A stretch of DNA of 52,596 nt from Burkholderiaceae bacterium (GTDB lineage: Bacteria > Pseudomonadota > Gammaproteobacteria > Burkholderiales > Burkholderiaceae_D). Shown here piece after piece: positions 28,996 to 41,288 of this stretch. Location: assembly GCA_023653025.1 (NCBI GenBank), contig JAMNXS010000014.1, positions 1 to 52,596 of the forward strand, read 5' to 3'. Made by a program: the position numbers and the translations under genes. Position 1 is the stretch's first letter. Every line of letters begins with the position of its first letter. The notes below the pieces were generated by a model. That model saw only the letters and a list, made by a program, of their open reading frames with translations, had not been told where the DNA came from and did not search any database.

Positions 28996-29328
28996 ATGTT
29001 GGTCACTTTCAAATCCAAGGCAGCGGCCGAGGTGCTGATGTACGAAACCCATGCCCGGCCCATCCTCGACCTGCTGGGCAAGAGCGTCGAGCGCGGCGTC
29101 ATCACTGCCGAAGAAACCGGCGCAGCGATTCACCGCATCGAAGCCGAGATCACGGATCGCAAGGAGGCGCAGGCGGCCCAGCATGAGGCCGCCGGCCGGC
29201 CGGCCGACGAGCAGGACGACGACGCGGTGCGCGGCGATTACGTGAGCTTCGGCACGCGCGCTTACCCGCTGCTGGAAATGCTGCGAGCGGCACACCGCGA
29301 GCAGGCGTTCGTGATGTGGGGCGTCTGA
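28996..29328 (+). CDS. DUF1840 domain protein
   Basis: A 110-residue soluble protein starting MLVTFKSKAAAEVLMYETHA with GAGG six bases upstream. The opening and the C-terminal FGTRAYPLLEMLRAAHRE are the hallmarks of DUF1840, found in beta- and gammaproteobacteria. The middle is Ala/Glu/Asp rich and probably disordered. Function unknown. Its stop overlaps the next start as TGATG. Confidence 0.88.
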   Translation: MLVTFKSKAAAEVLMYETHARPILDLLGKSVERGVITAEETGAAIHRIEAEITDRKEAQAAQHEAAGRPADEQDDDAVRGDYVSFGTRAYPLLEMLRAAHREQAFVMWGV

Positions 29329-30182
29329 TGCGGGAAGCGATGCGACCGCCGGGCAAGATGCTGACACTGCCCGACGGCTGCCGGCTGTTCGTTCGCGACG
29401 ACCTGCCGGCCGGCGCACACCGCGGCAGCCTGCTGCTGATGCACGGACTTGGCGAGCATGCGGGACGCTACGCACACGTGGCGCGCTTCTTCACCGAGCG
29501 CGGCTATGCGGTGCGCCGCTATGACCAGCGCGGACACGGGCTGTCGGATGGCGCGCGCGGCGACGTGTCGGGCAGCGACACCCTGCTGGCCGACGCGCAA
29601 GCCGTACTCGAAGACTGGCGGCTCTCGCCGCACGCGGCCCCGCCGGTCCTGCTCGGCCACAGCATGGGCGGCCTGCTGGCCGCGCGCTTTGCAGTCGAGC
29701 GGCGGGCGCCGCTGTCGGCATTGATCCTGTCCTCGCCGGCGCTCGGGCTGCGGCTCGGCGGCGGCCAGCGCCTGCTGCTGAAACTGATGCGCGCGCTGGC
29801 GCCGGGCCTCGCTCTACCCAACGGCCTGCCCGCGCGCTTCCTGTCGCATGACGCGGCGGTGGTCCGCGCCTACCTCGACGATCCGCTGGTGCACAACAAG
29901 ATCAGCGCGCGCCTGCTGTGCGCGATGCTGGAAGCGATCGACATCGCGCAACGGGGCGCCGCGTCGCTTGCGCTGCCGACGCTGCTGCTTGTATCGGGCG
30001 ACGACCGGCTGGTCGATCCGGCCGGCAGCGACGCCTTTTTCCGCCGACTGCCGGCGGCGCAGTCCGCGCAGCATGTCTACCCGCAGCTGTACCACGAGCT
30101 GTTCAACGAGATTGGTGCGGCGCCCGTGTTCGCCGACCTCGAGCTCTGGTTGGCCAGCCTGTCGGAGAAGCTGCCCGCATGA
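29328..30182 (+). CDS. Alpha/beta hydrolase, lysophospholipase/monoacylglycerol lipase type
   Basis: A 284-residue serine hydrolase. It shows LLLMHGLGEHAGRYAHVARF, RRYDQRGHGLSDG, the nucleophile elbow LLGHSMGGLLAARF and the C-terminal acid VSGDDRLVDP and base YHELFNE, together the pattern of PldB/YtpA-type lipases. It overlaps DUF1840 upstream and rsmB downstream. An ATG at 29340 is an alternative start. Confidence 0.88.
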   Translation: MREAMRPPGKMLTLPDGCRLFVRDDLPAGAHRGSLLLMHGLGEHAGRYAHVARFFTERGYAVRRYDQRGHGLSDGARGDVSGSDTLLADAQAVLEDWRLSPHAAPPVLLGHSMGGLLAARFAVERRAPLSALILSSPALGLRLGGGQRLLLKLMRALAPGLALPNGLPARFLSHDAAVVRAYLDDPLVHNKISARLLCAMLEAIDIAQRGAASLALPTLLLVSGDDRLVDPAGSDAFFRRLPAAQSAQHVYPQLYHELFNEIGAAPVFADLELWLASLSEKLPA

Positions 30183-31471
30183 AGCTTGCCCAGGAATCGC
30201 TGGCCCACGCGCTGGCCGGGGCGGCGCGCGCGCTGGCCGAGGTCGAGGCGGGCAATGCGCTGCCGCGCGCGTTGTCCGGTGTGTTCGCGTCGCGCCCGAT
30301 GTCGCCGGCCGCGCGCGGCGCCATCCAGGACATTGCCTATCGCAGCTTGCGCCGCTGGGGCGAGGCACGCGCTTTGCTGAAGAAATTGGCCGATCGCCCG
30401 CCGTCGCCGCCACGGCTGAAGGCGCTGCTGTGCTGCGCGCTGGCGCTGGCGTCCGAGGAGGTGCCGGCCTATGCGCCGCATACGCTGGTCGACCAGACCG
30501 TCGATGCCTGTGCCGCCGATCGCGAACTGGCCCGCGCGCGCGGCATGGTCAACGCGGTACTGCGGCGCTTTCTGCGCGAGCGCGCCACGCTGCTGGCCGC
30601 CGTGATGCAGGACGACGAGGCGCGCTGGAACTATCCGTCGTGGTGGGTCGATGCGGCGCGATTGGCGTGGCCCGACGACTGGACGGCGGTGCTCGATGCG
30701 GGCAACCATCAGCCGCCGCTGACGCTGCGGGTGAACGTCCGTCGCACGTCCATCGACGCTTACCTCGCGCGGCTGGCGTCGCTGGACATCGATGCGCATC
30801 GCATCGGGCCGGTCGCGGTCAGGCTTGGCCGGCCGCGCCCGGTCGGCGAGATTCCCGGGTTCGACGACGGCGACGTCTCGGTGCAGGACGCCGCCGCCCA
30901 GCTCGCCGCGCCGCTGCTGGCGCCGGAAGCGGGGATGCGTGTGCTGGACGCCTGCGCCGCGCCCGGCGGCAAGACCGGCCACTTGCTGGAACTGGCCGAT
31001 GTCGACCTGGTCGCGCTCGACCAGGATGGCGAACGTCTGGTGCGAGTCGAGCAGAACCTGTCGCGGCTGGCACTGGCAGCCGAACTGCGCACCGGCGATG
31101 CGCGGGCACGGGACTGGTGGGATGGCCGGCCCTTTGACCGGATCCTGGCCGACGTGCCCTGTACGGCATCGGGCATCGTGCGACGGCATCCGGACATCCG
31201 CTGGCTGCGGCGGCCGACTGACAGCGCCCGGCTGTCGCAACTGTCGGCCGCGATTCTCGACAACCTGTGGTCGCTGCTCAAGCCCGGCGGGCGGCTGCTG
31301 CTGGCCACCTGCTCGCTGTGGCCGGAGGAATCCGAACAGCAGGCACAGCGCATGGTGCAACGGCATGGCGCGTCCCTGCTTGCCGCACCGGGACAATTGC
31401 TGCCGACATCGGGCGAATACAGCGACCATGACGGGCTTTTCTATGCGCTACTCGAGAAGCCGGCGGTTTGA
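30179..31471 (+). CDS. rsmB: 16S rRNA (cytosine-967-C5)-methyltransferase RsmB
   Basis: Modifies C967 of 16S rRNA. The 430-residue protein starts at ATG 30179, overlapping the hydrolase stop as ATGA. It has an N-terminal NusB-like RNA-binding domain (about 1-140), a SAM motif VLDACAAPGGKTGHLLEL, and catalytic cysteines in DVPCTASGIVRRHPDI and LLATCSLWPEE. Confidence 0.95.
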   Translation: MKLAQESLAHALAGAARALAEVEAGNALPRALSGVFASRPMSPAARGAIQDIAYRSLRRWGEARALLKKLADRPPSPPRLKALLCCALALASEEVPAYAPHTLVDQTVDACAADRELARARGMVNAVLRRFLRERATLLAAVMQDDEARWNYPSWWVDAARLAWPDDWTAVLDAGNHQPPLTLRVNVRRTSIDAYLARLASLDIDAHRIGPVAVRLGRPRPVGEIPGFDDGDVSVQDAAAQLAAPLLAPEAGMRVLDACAAPGGKTGHLLELADVDLVALDQDGERLVRVEQNLSRLALAAELRTGDARARDWWDGRPFDRILADVPCTASGIVRRHPDIRWLRRPTDSARLSQLSAAILDNLWSLLKPGGRLLLATCSLWPEESEQQAQRMVQRHGASLLAAPGQLLPTSGEYSDHDGLFYALLEKPAV

Positions 31472-31518
31472 TACTATCGGTCTAATCTTTTCCCACTGGC
31501 ATCGTCCTGCCTGCCTGC

Positions 31519-32088
31519 GTGATCCTTCGACTGTTACTTGCTTTTTGTCTAAGCTCGCTGCTGGCATTCGCACCTGCGGGGGCGCGGGCCGCTGAGGGCA
31601 TCGAGCTGATCGAGGCGTCGCTCGAGGCAACCGACGACGGCTACCGGCTGTCGTCGAATTTCACGGTCGACCTGACGCGCTCCCTGGAGGACGCGTTGAT
31701 GGCCGGCGTGCCGCTGTATTTCAATCTGCAGGTCGAAGTATCGCGCCCGCGCTGGTACTGGTTCGACGAAGTGGCGGCGAAGGCCACGCGCAGGATACGC
31801 CTGTCCTACAATCTGCTGACGCAGCAGTACCGGGCTTCGATCGATGGCAGCCTGCATCGCAACTTTGCGCGCCTCGACGACATGCTGGCGCTGCTGCGCC
31901 GTCCCGGCCGCTGGACCATCGTCGACAGCGCAGCGCTGCAGCGCGATGCTACCTACACGGTGGCGGTGCAGATGTCGCTGGATGTCTCGCAGCTGCCCAA
32001 ACCCATCCAGGTCAGCGCAATGGGCAGCGGCGACTGGCGCATGTCATCGGGCTGGACGCGCTTCGCCTTCCGCGCCGACGGCCGATGA
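31519..32088 (+). CDS. DUF4390 exported protein
   Basis: A 189-residue protein from GTG 31519 with a signal peptide (about 1-25, cleavage near ARA-AEG). The mature domain contains DLTRSLEDALMAGVPLYF and RRIRLSYNLLTQQYR. This family sits between rsmB and ntrY in many betaproteobacteria. Its function is unknown; a periplasmic partner of NtrY is conceivable but unproven. It overlaps ntrY by four bases. Confidence 0.87.
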   Translation: MILRLLLAFCLSSLLAFAPAGARAAEGIELIEASLEATDDGYRLSSNFTVDLTRSLEDALMAGVPLYFNLQVEVSRPRWYWFDEVAAKATRRIRLSYNLLTQQYRASIDGSLHRNFARLDDMLALLRRPGRWTIVDSAALQRDATYTVAVQMSLDVSQLPKPIQVSAMGSGDWRMSSGWTRFAFRADGR

Positions 32089-34340
32089 GGCGCGCGCTCC
32101 GCTACCTGCTGCTGGCGTCGGCAGCCACCGTGGGCGGACTGCTTTTCCTGCTGGCCGCCGCCAGCGGCGATACGCAGCTGTTCGACGAATACTACTCGTG
32201 GATCCTCGGCACCAACATCGCGGTCGGCATCGGCCTGTTTACCGTGGTCTGCCTGCTCCTCGGCCGGCTCTACAGCCGCTACCGGCGCGGCCGCTTCGGC
32301 TCGCGGCTAATGTCACGGCTGGTGATGAACTTTGCGCTGATGGGCATCGTGCCGGGCATTGTGATCTACATGGTCTCGGTGCAGTTCGTGTCGCGCTCGA
32401 TCGAATCCTGGTTCAACGTGCAGGTCGAGTCGGCGCTCGAGTCGGGCCTGAAGCTGGGCCGGACCGCGCTCGAGTCTTCGCTGCAGGACTTGCGGCTGAA
32501 GGCGCGCGGCATCGCCGTCGACCTGTCCGAAATGTCGGACGACACCATCGCGGCCCGGCTGTCGGATGTCATTGAGCGCGAAAAGCTGGACGACGCGCTG
32601 GTCATGTCGTCGCGCGGATCCGTCATTGCATCGACCAGCAGCAAGCTGTCGAACCTGCTGCCCGACATGCCGTCGCCGGCAATGCTGGCGCGTGCCCGGT
32701 CGATGGGCGGATATGGCGCGATCGAGGGCGTGCCGGCCGACGGCGGCGCGGCTGCCGGCCCGGGCGAACGCCTGCGCCTGCGCGTGATCGTCGTCATCCG
32801 CGGCGACGGCTCGCTGCAAAGCCTGCGCGGACAGCAGCGCTACCTGCAGATACTGCAACCGGTGCCGGAGCAGCTGGCGGCCAACGCGGAGGCGCTGCGC
32901 GTGGCCTTCAGCGAGTACCAGGAGCGGGCGCTGGCGCGCTCCGGGCTGCGGCAGTTCTACCTCGTCACGCTGACCCTGGTCCTGCTGCTGGCAGTGTTTG
33001 CCGCGATGGTCAGCGCCTTTCTGCTGGCGACGGATCTCGCGCAGCCGCTGCTGCTGCTGGCCGAGGGTACGAAGGCGGTGGCCGAGGGCAACCTGTCGCC
33101 GCGCCCGATCGTGGCCACGTCCGACGAGCTGGGCACGCTGACGCAGTCCTTCAACGCGATGACCATGCAGCTGGCGGATGCACGCGAGGCCGTCGAACGC
33201 AACCGGCGCGCGCTGGAAGACGCCAAGGCCTATCTCGAGTCGGTACTGGCCAACCTGTCGGCCGGCGTGATGGTGCTGGACGACCACTGGCGGCTGGTGA
33301 CCTTCAACGCATCGTCCGGCCGCATCCTGCAGCAGGACCTGATGCCCTTCCTCGGACAGCCCGTCACCGGCGTCGCAGGGCTGGCGGCTTTCGGCGAGCC
33401 GGTGATCCGCGCGTTTACCCGGCAGCGCGCACAATGGGCAGGCGACGAGGACGGCGGCGACGGGCAGTACTGGCAGCAGCAGATCGAGATCCCGCGCCGC
33501 GTCCTCGGCCAGAACTCGGACGGCGAGATCACGCTGCTGGCCCGCGGCTCGACGCTGCCGGTGGGATCCGGCACCGGTCATGTGGTGGTGTTCGATGACA
33601 TCACGGAAGTCATCTCGGGCCAGCGATCGATAGCCTGGGCCGAGGTGGCCCGCCGGCTCGCGCACGAAATCAAGAACCCGCTGACGCCGATCCAGCTGTC
33701 GGCGGAGCGGCTGATGATGAAGCTGCAGGCCAAGCTCGAGGGCGCCGACGCCGCGCTGCTTGAACGGGGTACCAACACCATCGTCAACCAGGTGGTGGCC
33801 ATGCAACAAATGGTCGACAATTTCCGCGACTATGCGCGCACGCCGCCGCCCCAGCTCGCGCCGCTCGATCTGAATGGATTGGTCGCCGAAATCCTCGAAC
33901 TGTACGCGGGCGGGGCATTTTCGGACGCGATACGGACCCATTTGCAGCCGAACCTGCCCCGCGTCCTCGGTGATGCAACCCAAATGCGACAGGTGGTACA
34001 CAACCTCTTGCAAAATGCACAAGATGCGATCACCGAATCCCCGCGCGCTGCCATGCCGGAAATCGTGATTGCCACGGAAGCGGTGCATTATCCGGATGCC
34101 GATGGAACGGCGCGCACGGCAGTTCGTTTGTCAGTTTCCGACAACGGTCCCGGATTCGATGCAAAACTCCTGTCCCGCGCTTTCGAGCCCTATGTGACGT
34201 CGAAGCCGAAAGGCACCGGGCTGGGCCTGGCGGTCGTCAAAAAGATAGTCGAGGAACACGGCGGCCGCATCGAGTTGCAGAATCGCAAGGGTATTCCGGG
34301 CGCCAAGGTCCTGATTTTATTGGTGAAGCTCTCGGATTGA
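32085..34340 (+). CDS. ntrY: Nitrogen-type sensor histidine kinase NtrY
   Basis: A 751-residue membrane kinase. Membrane segments lie at about 8-26, 41-60, 83-102 and 290-312, with a periplasmic sensing region (about 103-285), then HAMP (about 313-366), PAS (about 380-490), HisKA RRLAHEIKNPLTPIQ with His527 as the phosphorylation site, and the HATPase boxes HNLLQNAQDA, DNGPGF and GTGLGL. It precedes ntrX, which also has its own promoter. Confidence 0.94.
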   Translation: MRRALRYLLLASAATVGGLLFLLAAASGDTQLFDEYYSWILGTNIAVGIGLFTVVCLLLGRLYSRYRRGRFGSRLMSRLVMNFALMGIVPGIVIYMVSVQFVSRSIESWFNVQVESALESGLKLGRTALESSLQDLRLKARGIAVDLSEMSDDTIAARLSDVIEREKLDDALVMSSRGSVIASTSSKLSNLLPDMPSPAMLARARSMGGYGAIEGVPADGGAAAGPGERLRLRVIVVIRGDGSLQSLRGQQRYLQILQPVPEQLAANAEALRVAFSEYQERALARSGLRQFYLVTLTLVLLLAVFAAMVSAFLLATDLAQPLLLLAEGTKAVAEGNLSPRPIVATSDELGTLTQSFNAMTMQLADAREAVERNRRALEDAKAYLESVLANLSAGVMVLDDHWRLVTFNASSGRILQQDLMPFLGQPVTGVAGLAAFGEPVIRAFTRQRAQWAGDEDGGDGQYWQQQIEIPRRVLGQNSDGEITLLARGSTLPVGSGTGHVVVFDDITEVISGQRSIAWAEVARRLAHEIKNPLTPIQLSAERLMMKLQAKLEGADAALLERGTNTIVNQVVAMQQMVDNFRDYARTPPPQLAPLDLNGLVAEILELYAGGAFSDAIRTHLQPNLPRVLGDATQMRQVVHNLLQNAQDAITESPRAAMPEIVIATEAVHYPDADGTARTAVRLSVSDNGPGFDAKLLSRAFEPYVTSKPKGTGLGLAVVKKIVEEHGGRIELQNRKGIPGAKVLILLVKLSD

Positions 34341-34346
34341 TTATGT

Positions 34347-34375
34347 TTGACAAGTGTAGTTGCAAAAATTACAAT
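34347..34375 (+). promoter_or_regulatory. Strong sigma-70-type promoter for ntrX
   Basis: TTGACA (34347-34352), a 17-base spacer and TACAAT (34370-34375) form a near-consensus promoter in the 77-base ntrY-ntrX gap. The regulator can therefore be made without reading through ntrY. Confidence 0.78.
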
Positions 34376-34382
34376 TTCTGCA
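34361..34382 (+). promoter_or_regulatory. 22-bp near-palindrome over the ntrX -10 box
   Basis: TGCAAAAATT-AC-AATTTCTGCA has 10-base arms with a single mismatch and covers the -10 element of the ntrX promoter. A protein bound here would block polymerase, so it reads as a repressor or autoregulation site. Which protein binds is not shown by the sequence; NtrX itself, with a Fis-type helix-turn-helix, is a candidate. Confidence 0.55.
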
Positions 34383-34417
34383 CTGCGCAGTCCCCGCACT
34401 GAAAAAGAGGCGCACCC

Positions 34418-35137
34418 ATGGCAAACATTCTGGTCGTTGACGACGAAATGGGCATCCGGGAATTGCTGTCCGAAATTCTTGGCGACGAAGGGCATGTGGT
34501 CACTACCGCGGAGGACGCGAACAGCGCGCGCGAGTTGCGCCTCGCGCACGCGCCCGACCTGGTGCTTCTCGACATCTGGATGCCCGACACCGATGGCGTG
34601 ACCCTACTCAAGGAGTGGCAGCGCGATGGTTTGCTGACGATGCCTGTCATCATGATGTCCGGTCACGCCACGATCGACACTGCCGTCGAAGCCACGCGCA
34701 TCGGGGCGATGAACTTCCTCGAAAAACCGATTTCTCTGCAAAAGCTGCTGCGTACCGTCCAGCAGGGTCTGGCGCGCGGGCAGGACAATGCGCGCGGCGC
34801 CATGGTGCCCGTGCCGGGCGGCCGGACGCTCGTCAATCAGGAAAAAGTCACCCTCGTGCCGCAGATTCAGCCGGCCAACGGTTACCACAGCAGCAGCAAT
34901 CCGGTGCCGGTGCAGGGATACGGGCCGCCGAACAACGATTTCCGCGTGTCGTTCGAACTGCCGCTGCGCGAGGCGCGGGATGCTTTCGAGCGTGCGTATT
35001 TCGAGCATCATCTGGTGCGGGAAGGCGGCAGCATGACCCGCGTGGCCGAGCGCACCGGCCTCGAGCGCACGCACCTGTACCGCAAGCTCAAGCAACTCGG
35101 CGTCGATACCACCAAGGGCGTGAAAAAAGCCGGATGA
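34418..35137 (+). CDS. ntrX: NtrX-like response regulator without AAA+ domain
   Basis: A 239-residue regulator. It has a receiver domain (about 3-118) with acidic pair Asp8/Asp9, phosphoacceptor Asp52 in LVLLDIWMPDTDG, and Lys103. Next comes a flexible linker (about 120-170), then a Fis-type DNA-binding helix-turn-helix (REARDAFERAYFEHHLVRE and MTRVAERTGLERTHLYRKLK). Classical NtrX has about 450 residues because a sigma-54-interacting AAA+ domain lies between these parts; here it is absent. It overlaps the next gene by four bases. Confidence 0.9.
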   Translation: MANILVVDDEMGIRELLSEILGDEGHVVTTAEDANSARELRLAHAPDLVLLDIWMPDTDGVTLLKEWQRDGLLTMPVIMMSGHATIDTAVEATRIGAMNFLEKPISLQKLLRTVQQGLARGQDNARGAMVPVPGGRTLVNQEKVTLVPQIQPANGYHSSSNPVPVQGYGPPNNDFRVSFELPLREARDAFERAYFEHHLVREGGSMTRVAERTGLERTHLYRKLKQLGVDTTKGVKKAG

Positions 35138-35496
35138 CCGTCGTCACCCTGGTTTCCGGCGGTACTGGCGCTGCGCGCGAACAAGCGATTGCCGCGCATG
35201 CCGATCCGCGTATCGCGAGTGCGGCGATCATCGAGGGACTGGCCGACGGTCGCGCCCTTCTGGAAACGGCGGCCGAAGGAATGCAACTGCAGGTAATGCG
35301 CGTGGCGCCGGGTTGCGCGTGTTGCACCGGCAACCTGACGATGCGCGTCACGCTGAATCGACTGCTCAGGCGGGCGCCTGCCTGCTTGTACCTCAGCATC
35401 GCCAATGCCGACCACAAATCGCAGATCATCGCTTTCTTGCAGGAGGTGCAATATCGGGAACATCTGCAACTCGGCCCCGAGCTCGTCTGCGACTAG
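35134..35496 (+). CDS. Small CobW/G3E-like protein with CxCC motif
   Basis: A 120-residue protein translationally coupled to ntrX (ATGA). MTVVTLVSGGTGAAREQ resembles the start of a G3E GTPase but lacks the P-loop GKT lysine and hydroxyl pair. VAPGCACCTGNLTMRVTLNR holds Cys61-x-Cys63-Cys64, the metal-binding CxCC of CobW/ZNG1 proteins. The C-terminal CobW domain is missing. It may be a GTP-independent metal-binding relative. Function unknown. Confidence 0.75.
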   Translation: MTVVTLVSGGTGAAREQAIAAHADPRIASAAIIEGLADGRALLETAAEGMQLQVMRVAPGCACCTGNLTMRVTLNRLLRRAPACLYLSIANADHKSQIIAFLQEVQYREHLQLGPELVCD

Positions 35497-35630
35497 GCGT
35501 CTGTCTCGTCAGGTCGCTGGCGAGGCGGCAGGCACGGGAATTGCGATCTCCGGCTATTGAATTCTGGTGCGGCAGCGCCATGTGCAGGAGCAGGGAAATG
35601 ATCGTACGGACATCCTTTTCGGGAGCCAGC

Positions 35631-35888
35631 ATGAACCTGATCTACAACAGCGAGCATTACAGCGTCGTGGAGTTCGGCGCCGAGTCGGGGCTGGAGGCGA
35701 TGCGCTTTGGCGGTTACGAAATTCTGGACAAGCCGGCCCGGCGAGAAATCTTCATTGCCGGCCCGCTGGCGGAGTCCTTCCGCCAGCACGTGCGAGAACT
35801 GATCGCCTCCGAGCCGACGATGGAAGAGATCGACGAATTCCTCGGCAGCTATGGCTCGCTGATGGCACAGCCCGTCATACTGCATTAA
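35631..35888 (+). CDS. DUF3567 domain protein
   Basis: An 85-residue protein starting MNLIYNSEHYSVVEFG at ATG 35631 with GGGAG six bases upstream. The opening and the FRQHVRELIASEPTMEEIDE segment define DUF3567, a family largely limited to Burkholderiales. Function unknown. An intrinsic terminator follows 36 bases later. Confidence 0.9.
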   Translation: MNLIYNSEHYSVVEFGAESGLEAMRFGGYEILDKPARREIFIAGPLAESFRQHVRELIASEPTMEEIDEFLGSYGSLMAQPVILH

Positions 35889-35924
35889 GAGCCCGTCTCA
35901 AGAGCCGATCTGCGATTTGCACGG

Positions 35925-35948
35925 CGCCCGCCCCGCGGGCGTTTTTTT
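35925..35948 (+). terminator. Intrinsic terminator after the DUF3567 gene
   Basis: A perfect 7-bp stem CGCCCGC/GCGGGCG with a CCC loop is followed by seven T (35942-35948). The T tract ends one base before the ATG of the next gene, so this terminator also occupies the space where a ribosome binding site would be expected. Confidence 0.88.
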
Positions 35949-35949
35949 C

Positions 35950-36660
35950 ATGCACGCCAATTCGCGCCCCATCACCAGCAACCAGCCCGACATCCACGAA
36001 CAATTGCCGGAACGCGTCCGCAAGCACGCATCGACACAGTTTCAGAAGCCGATCTCCGCAGCGACCGGTGCCGCCTTCGAACGCAGCATCGCGCTCTGGC
36101 AGGCAGCGGACGCGCCGCCTCTGATCATCGACGCCGGCTGCGGCGTCGGACTCTCCACGCGGCGACTGGCGGCGCGGCATCCGGATGCTTTCGTCATCGG
36201 AATCGACCAGTCGGCCGACCGGCTGCAGCGCGACATCCGCTGGCAGGGCAGGATGCCCGACAACTTCACGACCGTGCGCGCCGATCTCGTCGATTACTGG
36301 CGACTGCTGCTAGCACACGGCATCCATCCTCGGCGCCACTACCTGCTGTATCCGAACCCCTGGCCCAGAAAGCAGCATCTCGGCCGGCGCTGGCACGGAC
36401 ACCCGGTGTTCCCGGCGCTCGTCGCGCTCGGCGGACGACTCGAGTGCCGAAGCAACTGGAAGACCTACGTCGATGAGCTGGCCATCGCGCTGCGGCTGCT
36501 GACGCATCTTGACGTACAGACGGAGCAGTTCATGCCCGACGCCGACGGGCCGCTCACGCCGTTCGAGGAAAAATACGCGGCCTCGGGGCACACGCTCTGG
36601 CGTTGCCGCATCGCGCTGCCGAATGGCCGCGTCGAGGCCAGCCCTGCCGGCCCTTTGTGA
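35950..36660 (+). CDS. TrmB-family SAM-dependent methyltransferase
   Basis: A 236-residue protein from ATG 35950. The SAM motif is IIDAGCGVGLSTRRLA and the TrmB-type LYPNPWPRKQHLGRRWHGHP replaces the usual FPDPWxKxRHxKRR of tRNA m7G46 methyltransferase. The C-terminal PLTPFEEKYAASGHTLWR matches the TxFExK signature of that family. It may be trmB itself or a diverged paralogue; the rest of the genome would decide. There is no Shine-Dalgarno sequence because a terminator abuts the start. Confidence 0.8.
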   Translation: MHANSRPITSNQPDIHEQLPERVRKHASTQFQKPISAATGAAFERSIALWQAADAPPLIIDAGCGVGLSTRRLAARHPDAFVIGIDQSADRLQRDIRWQGRMPDNFTTVRADLVDYWRLLLAHGIHPRRHYLLYPNPWPRKQHLGRRWHGHPVFPALVALGGRLECRSNWKTYVDELAIALRLLTHLDVQTEQFMPDADGPLTPFEEKYAASGHTLWRCRIALPNGRVEASPAGPL

Positions 36661-36697
36661 TACCGTTGGCGGCATCTTCCGAAGAAAGAGTCCGACC

Positions 36698-37468
36698 ATG
36701 TGCCAGCTGCTCGGCATGAACTGCAATGTGCCGACCGACATCGTCTTCAGCTTTACCGGCTTCGCGCACCGCGGCGGGCGCACCGACGAACACAAGGACG
36801 GTTGGGGCATCGCCTTTTTCGAAGGCGCCGGCGTGCGGCTGTTCGTCGATCATGAATCGGCGGTCGCCTCGCCGGTGGCGGAGCTGATCAAGCGCTACCC
36901 GATCAAGTCAAAGAACGTGATTGCGCACATTCGCAAGGCCACACAGGGCCAGGTCGCGCTGGAGAACTGCCATCCCTTCGTGCGTGAGCTGTGGGGTAGC
37001 TACTGGGTGTTCGCGCACAACGGCGACCTGAAGCAATTCGCGCCATTACTGGACGGCGCTTTCCGCCCGGTCGGCAGCACCGATAGCGAGCGCGCCTTCT
37101 GCTACCTGCTGCAACAATTGCGGCGCCGCTTCGGCGACACGCCGCCCGCGCTGGATGCGCTGACAGCCGAGATACGCGAACTGACCCGAGAGATCGCTGC
37201 GCACGGCGTGTTCAACATGATGCTGTCCAACGGCTCGGCATTGTTCGCCCATTGCTCGACCCGGCTGCACCACATTGTGCGCCAGTACCCATTCACGCAA
37301 GCCAAGCTGTCGGACGAAGACCTGTCGGTAGATTTTTCCGAGGTGACGACCCCGAATGACTGCGTTGCGGTGATCGTCACCGAGCCGTTGACGACGAATG
37401 AAAGCTGGCAGCCGTTCGCGCCCGGCGAATTGAAGGTGTTTGTCGAGGGGGCGGCGGTGTCGAGCTGA
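36698..37468 (+). CDS. Class II glutamine amidotransferase (YafJ/GAT-II type)
   Basis: A 256-residue stand-alone Ntn glutaminase domain. Cys2 after MCQLLGMNCN is the catalytic nucleophile once Met is removed. FAHRGGRTDEHKDGWGIAFF, IAHIRKATQG and the WVFAHNGDLKQF oxyanion region are intact. Family members are stand-alone and the acceptor substrate is unknown. It is convergent with metH, 30 bases away. Confidence 0.9.
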   Translation: MCQLLGMNCNVPTDIVFSFTGFAHRGGRTDEHKDGWGIAFFEGAGVRLFVDHESAVASPVAELIKRYPIKSKNVIAHIRKATQGQVALENCHPFVRELWGSYWVFAHNGDLKQFAPLLDGAFRPVGSTDSERAFCYLLQQLRRRFGDTPPALDALTAEIRELTREIAAHGVFNMMLSNGSALFAHCSTRLHHIVRQYPFTQAKLSDEDLSVDFSEVTTPNDCVAVIVTEPLTTNESWQPFAPGELKVFVEGAAVSS

Positions 37469-37498
37469 GGGCAAAACCCGCCACGGCCACCGCCATCG

Positions 37499-41254
<3,756 letters not shown>

Positions 41255-41288
41255 CGTGAGATCGGTAGAGCGCCCAGTGCGCACAAAC

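Noticed and set aside
32313-34088. Very long open frame antisense to ntrY (and similar antisense frames opposite metH, topB, ptsI and comM)
   Set aside because: These are mirror frames expected in GC-rich genes with strong codon bias; the sense-strand products are clear families.
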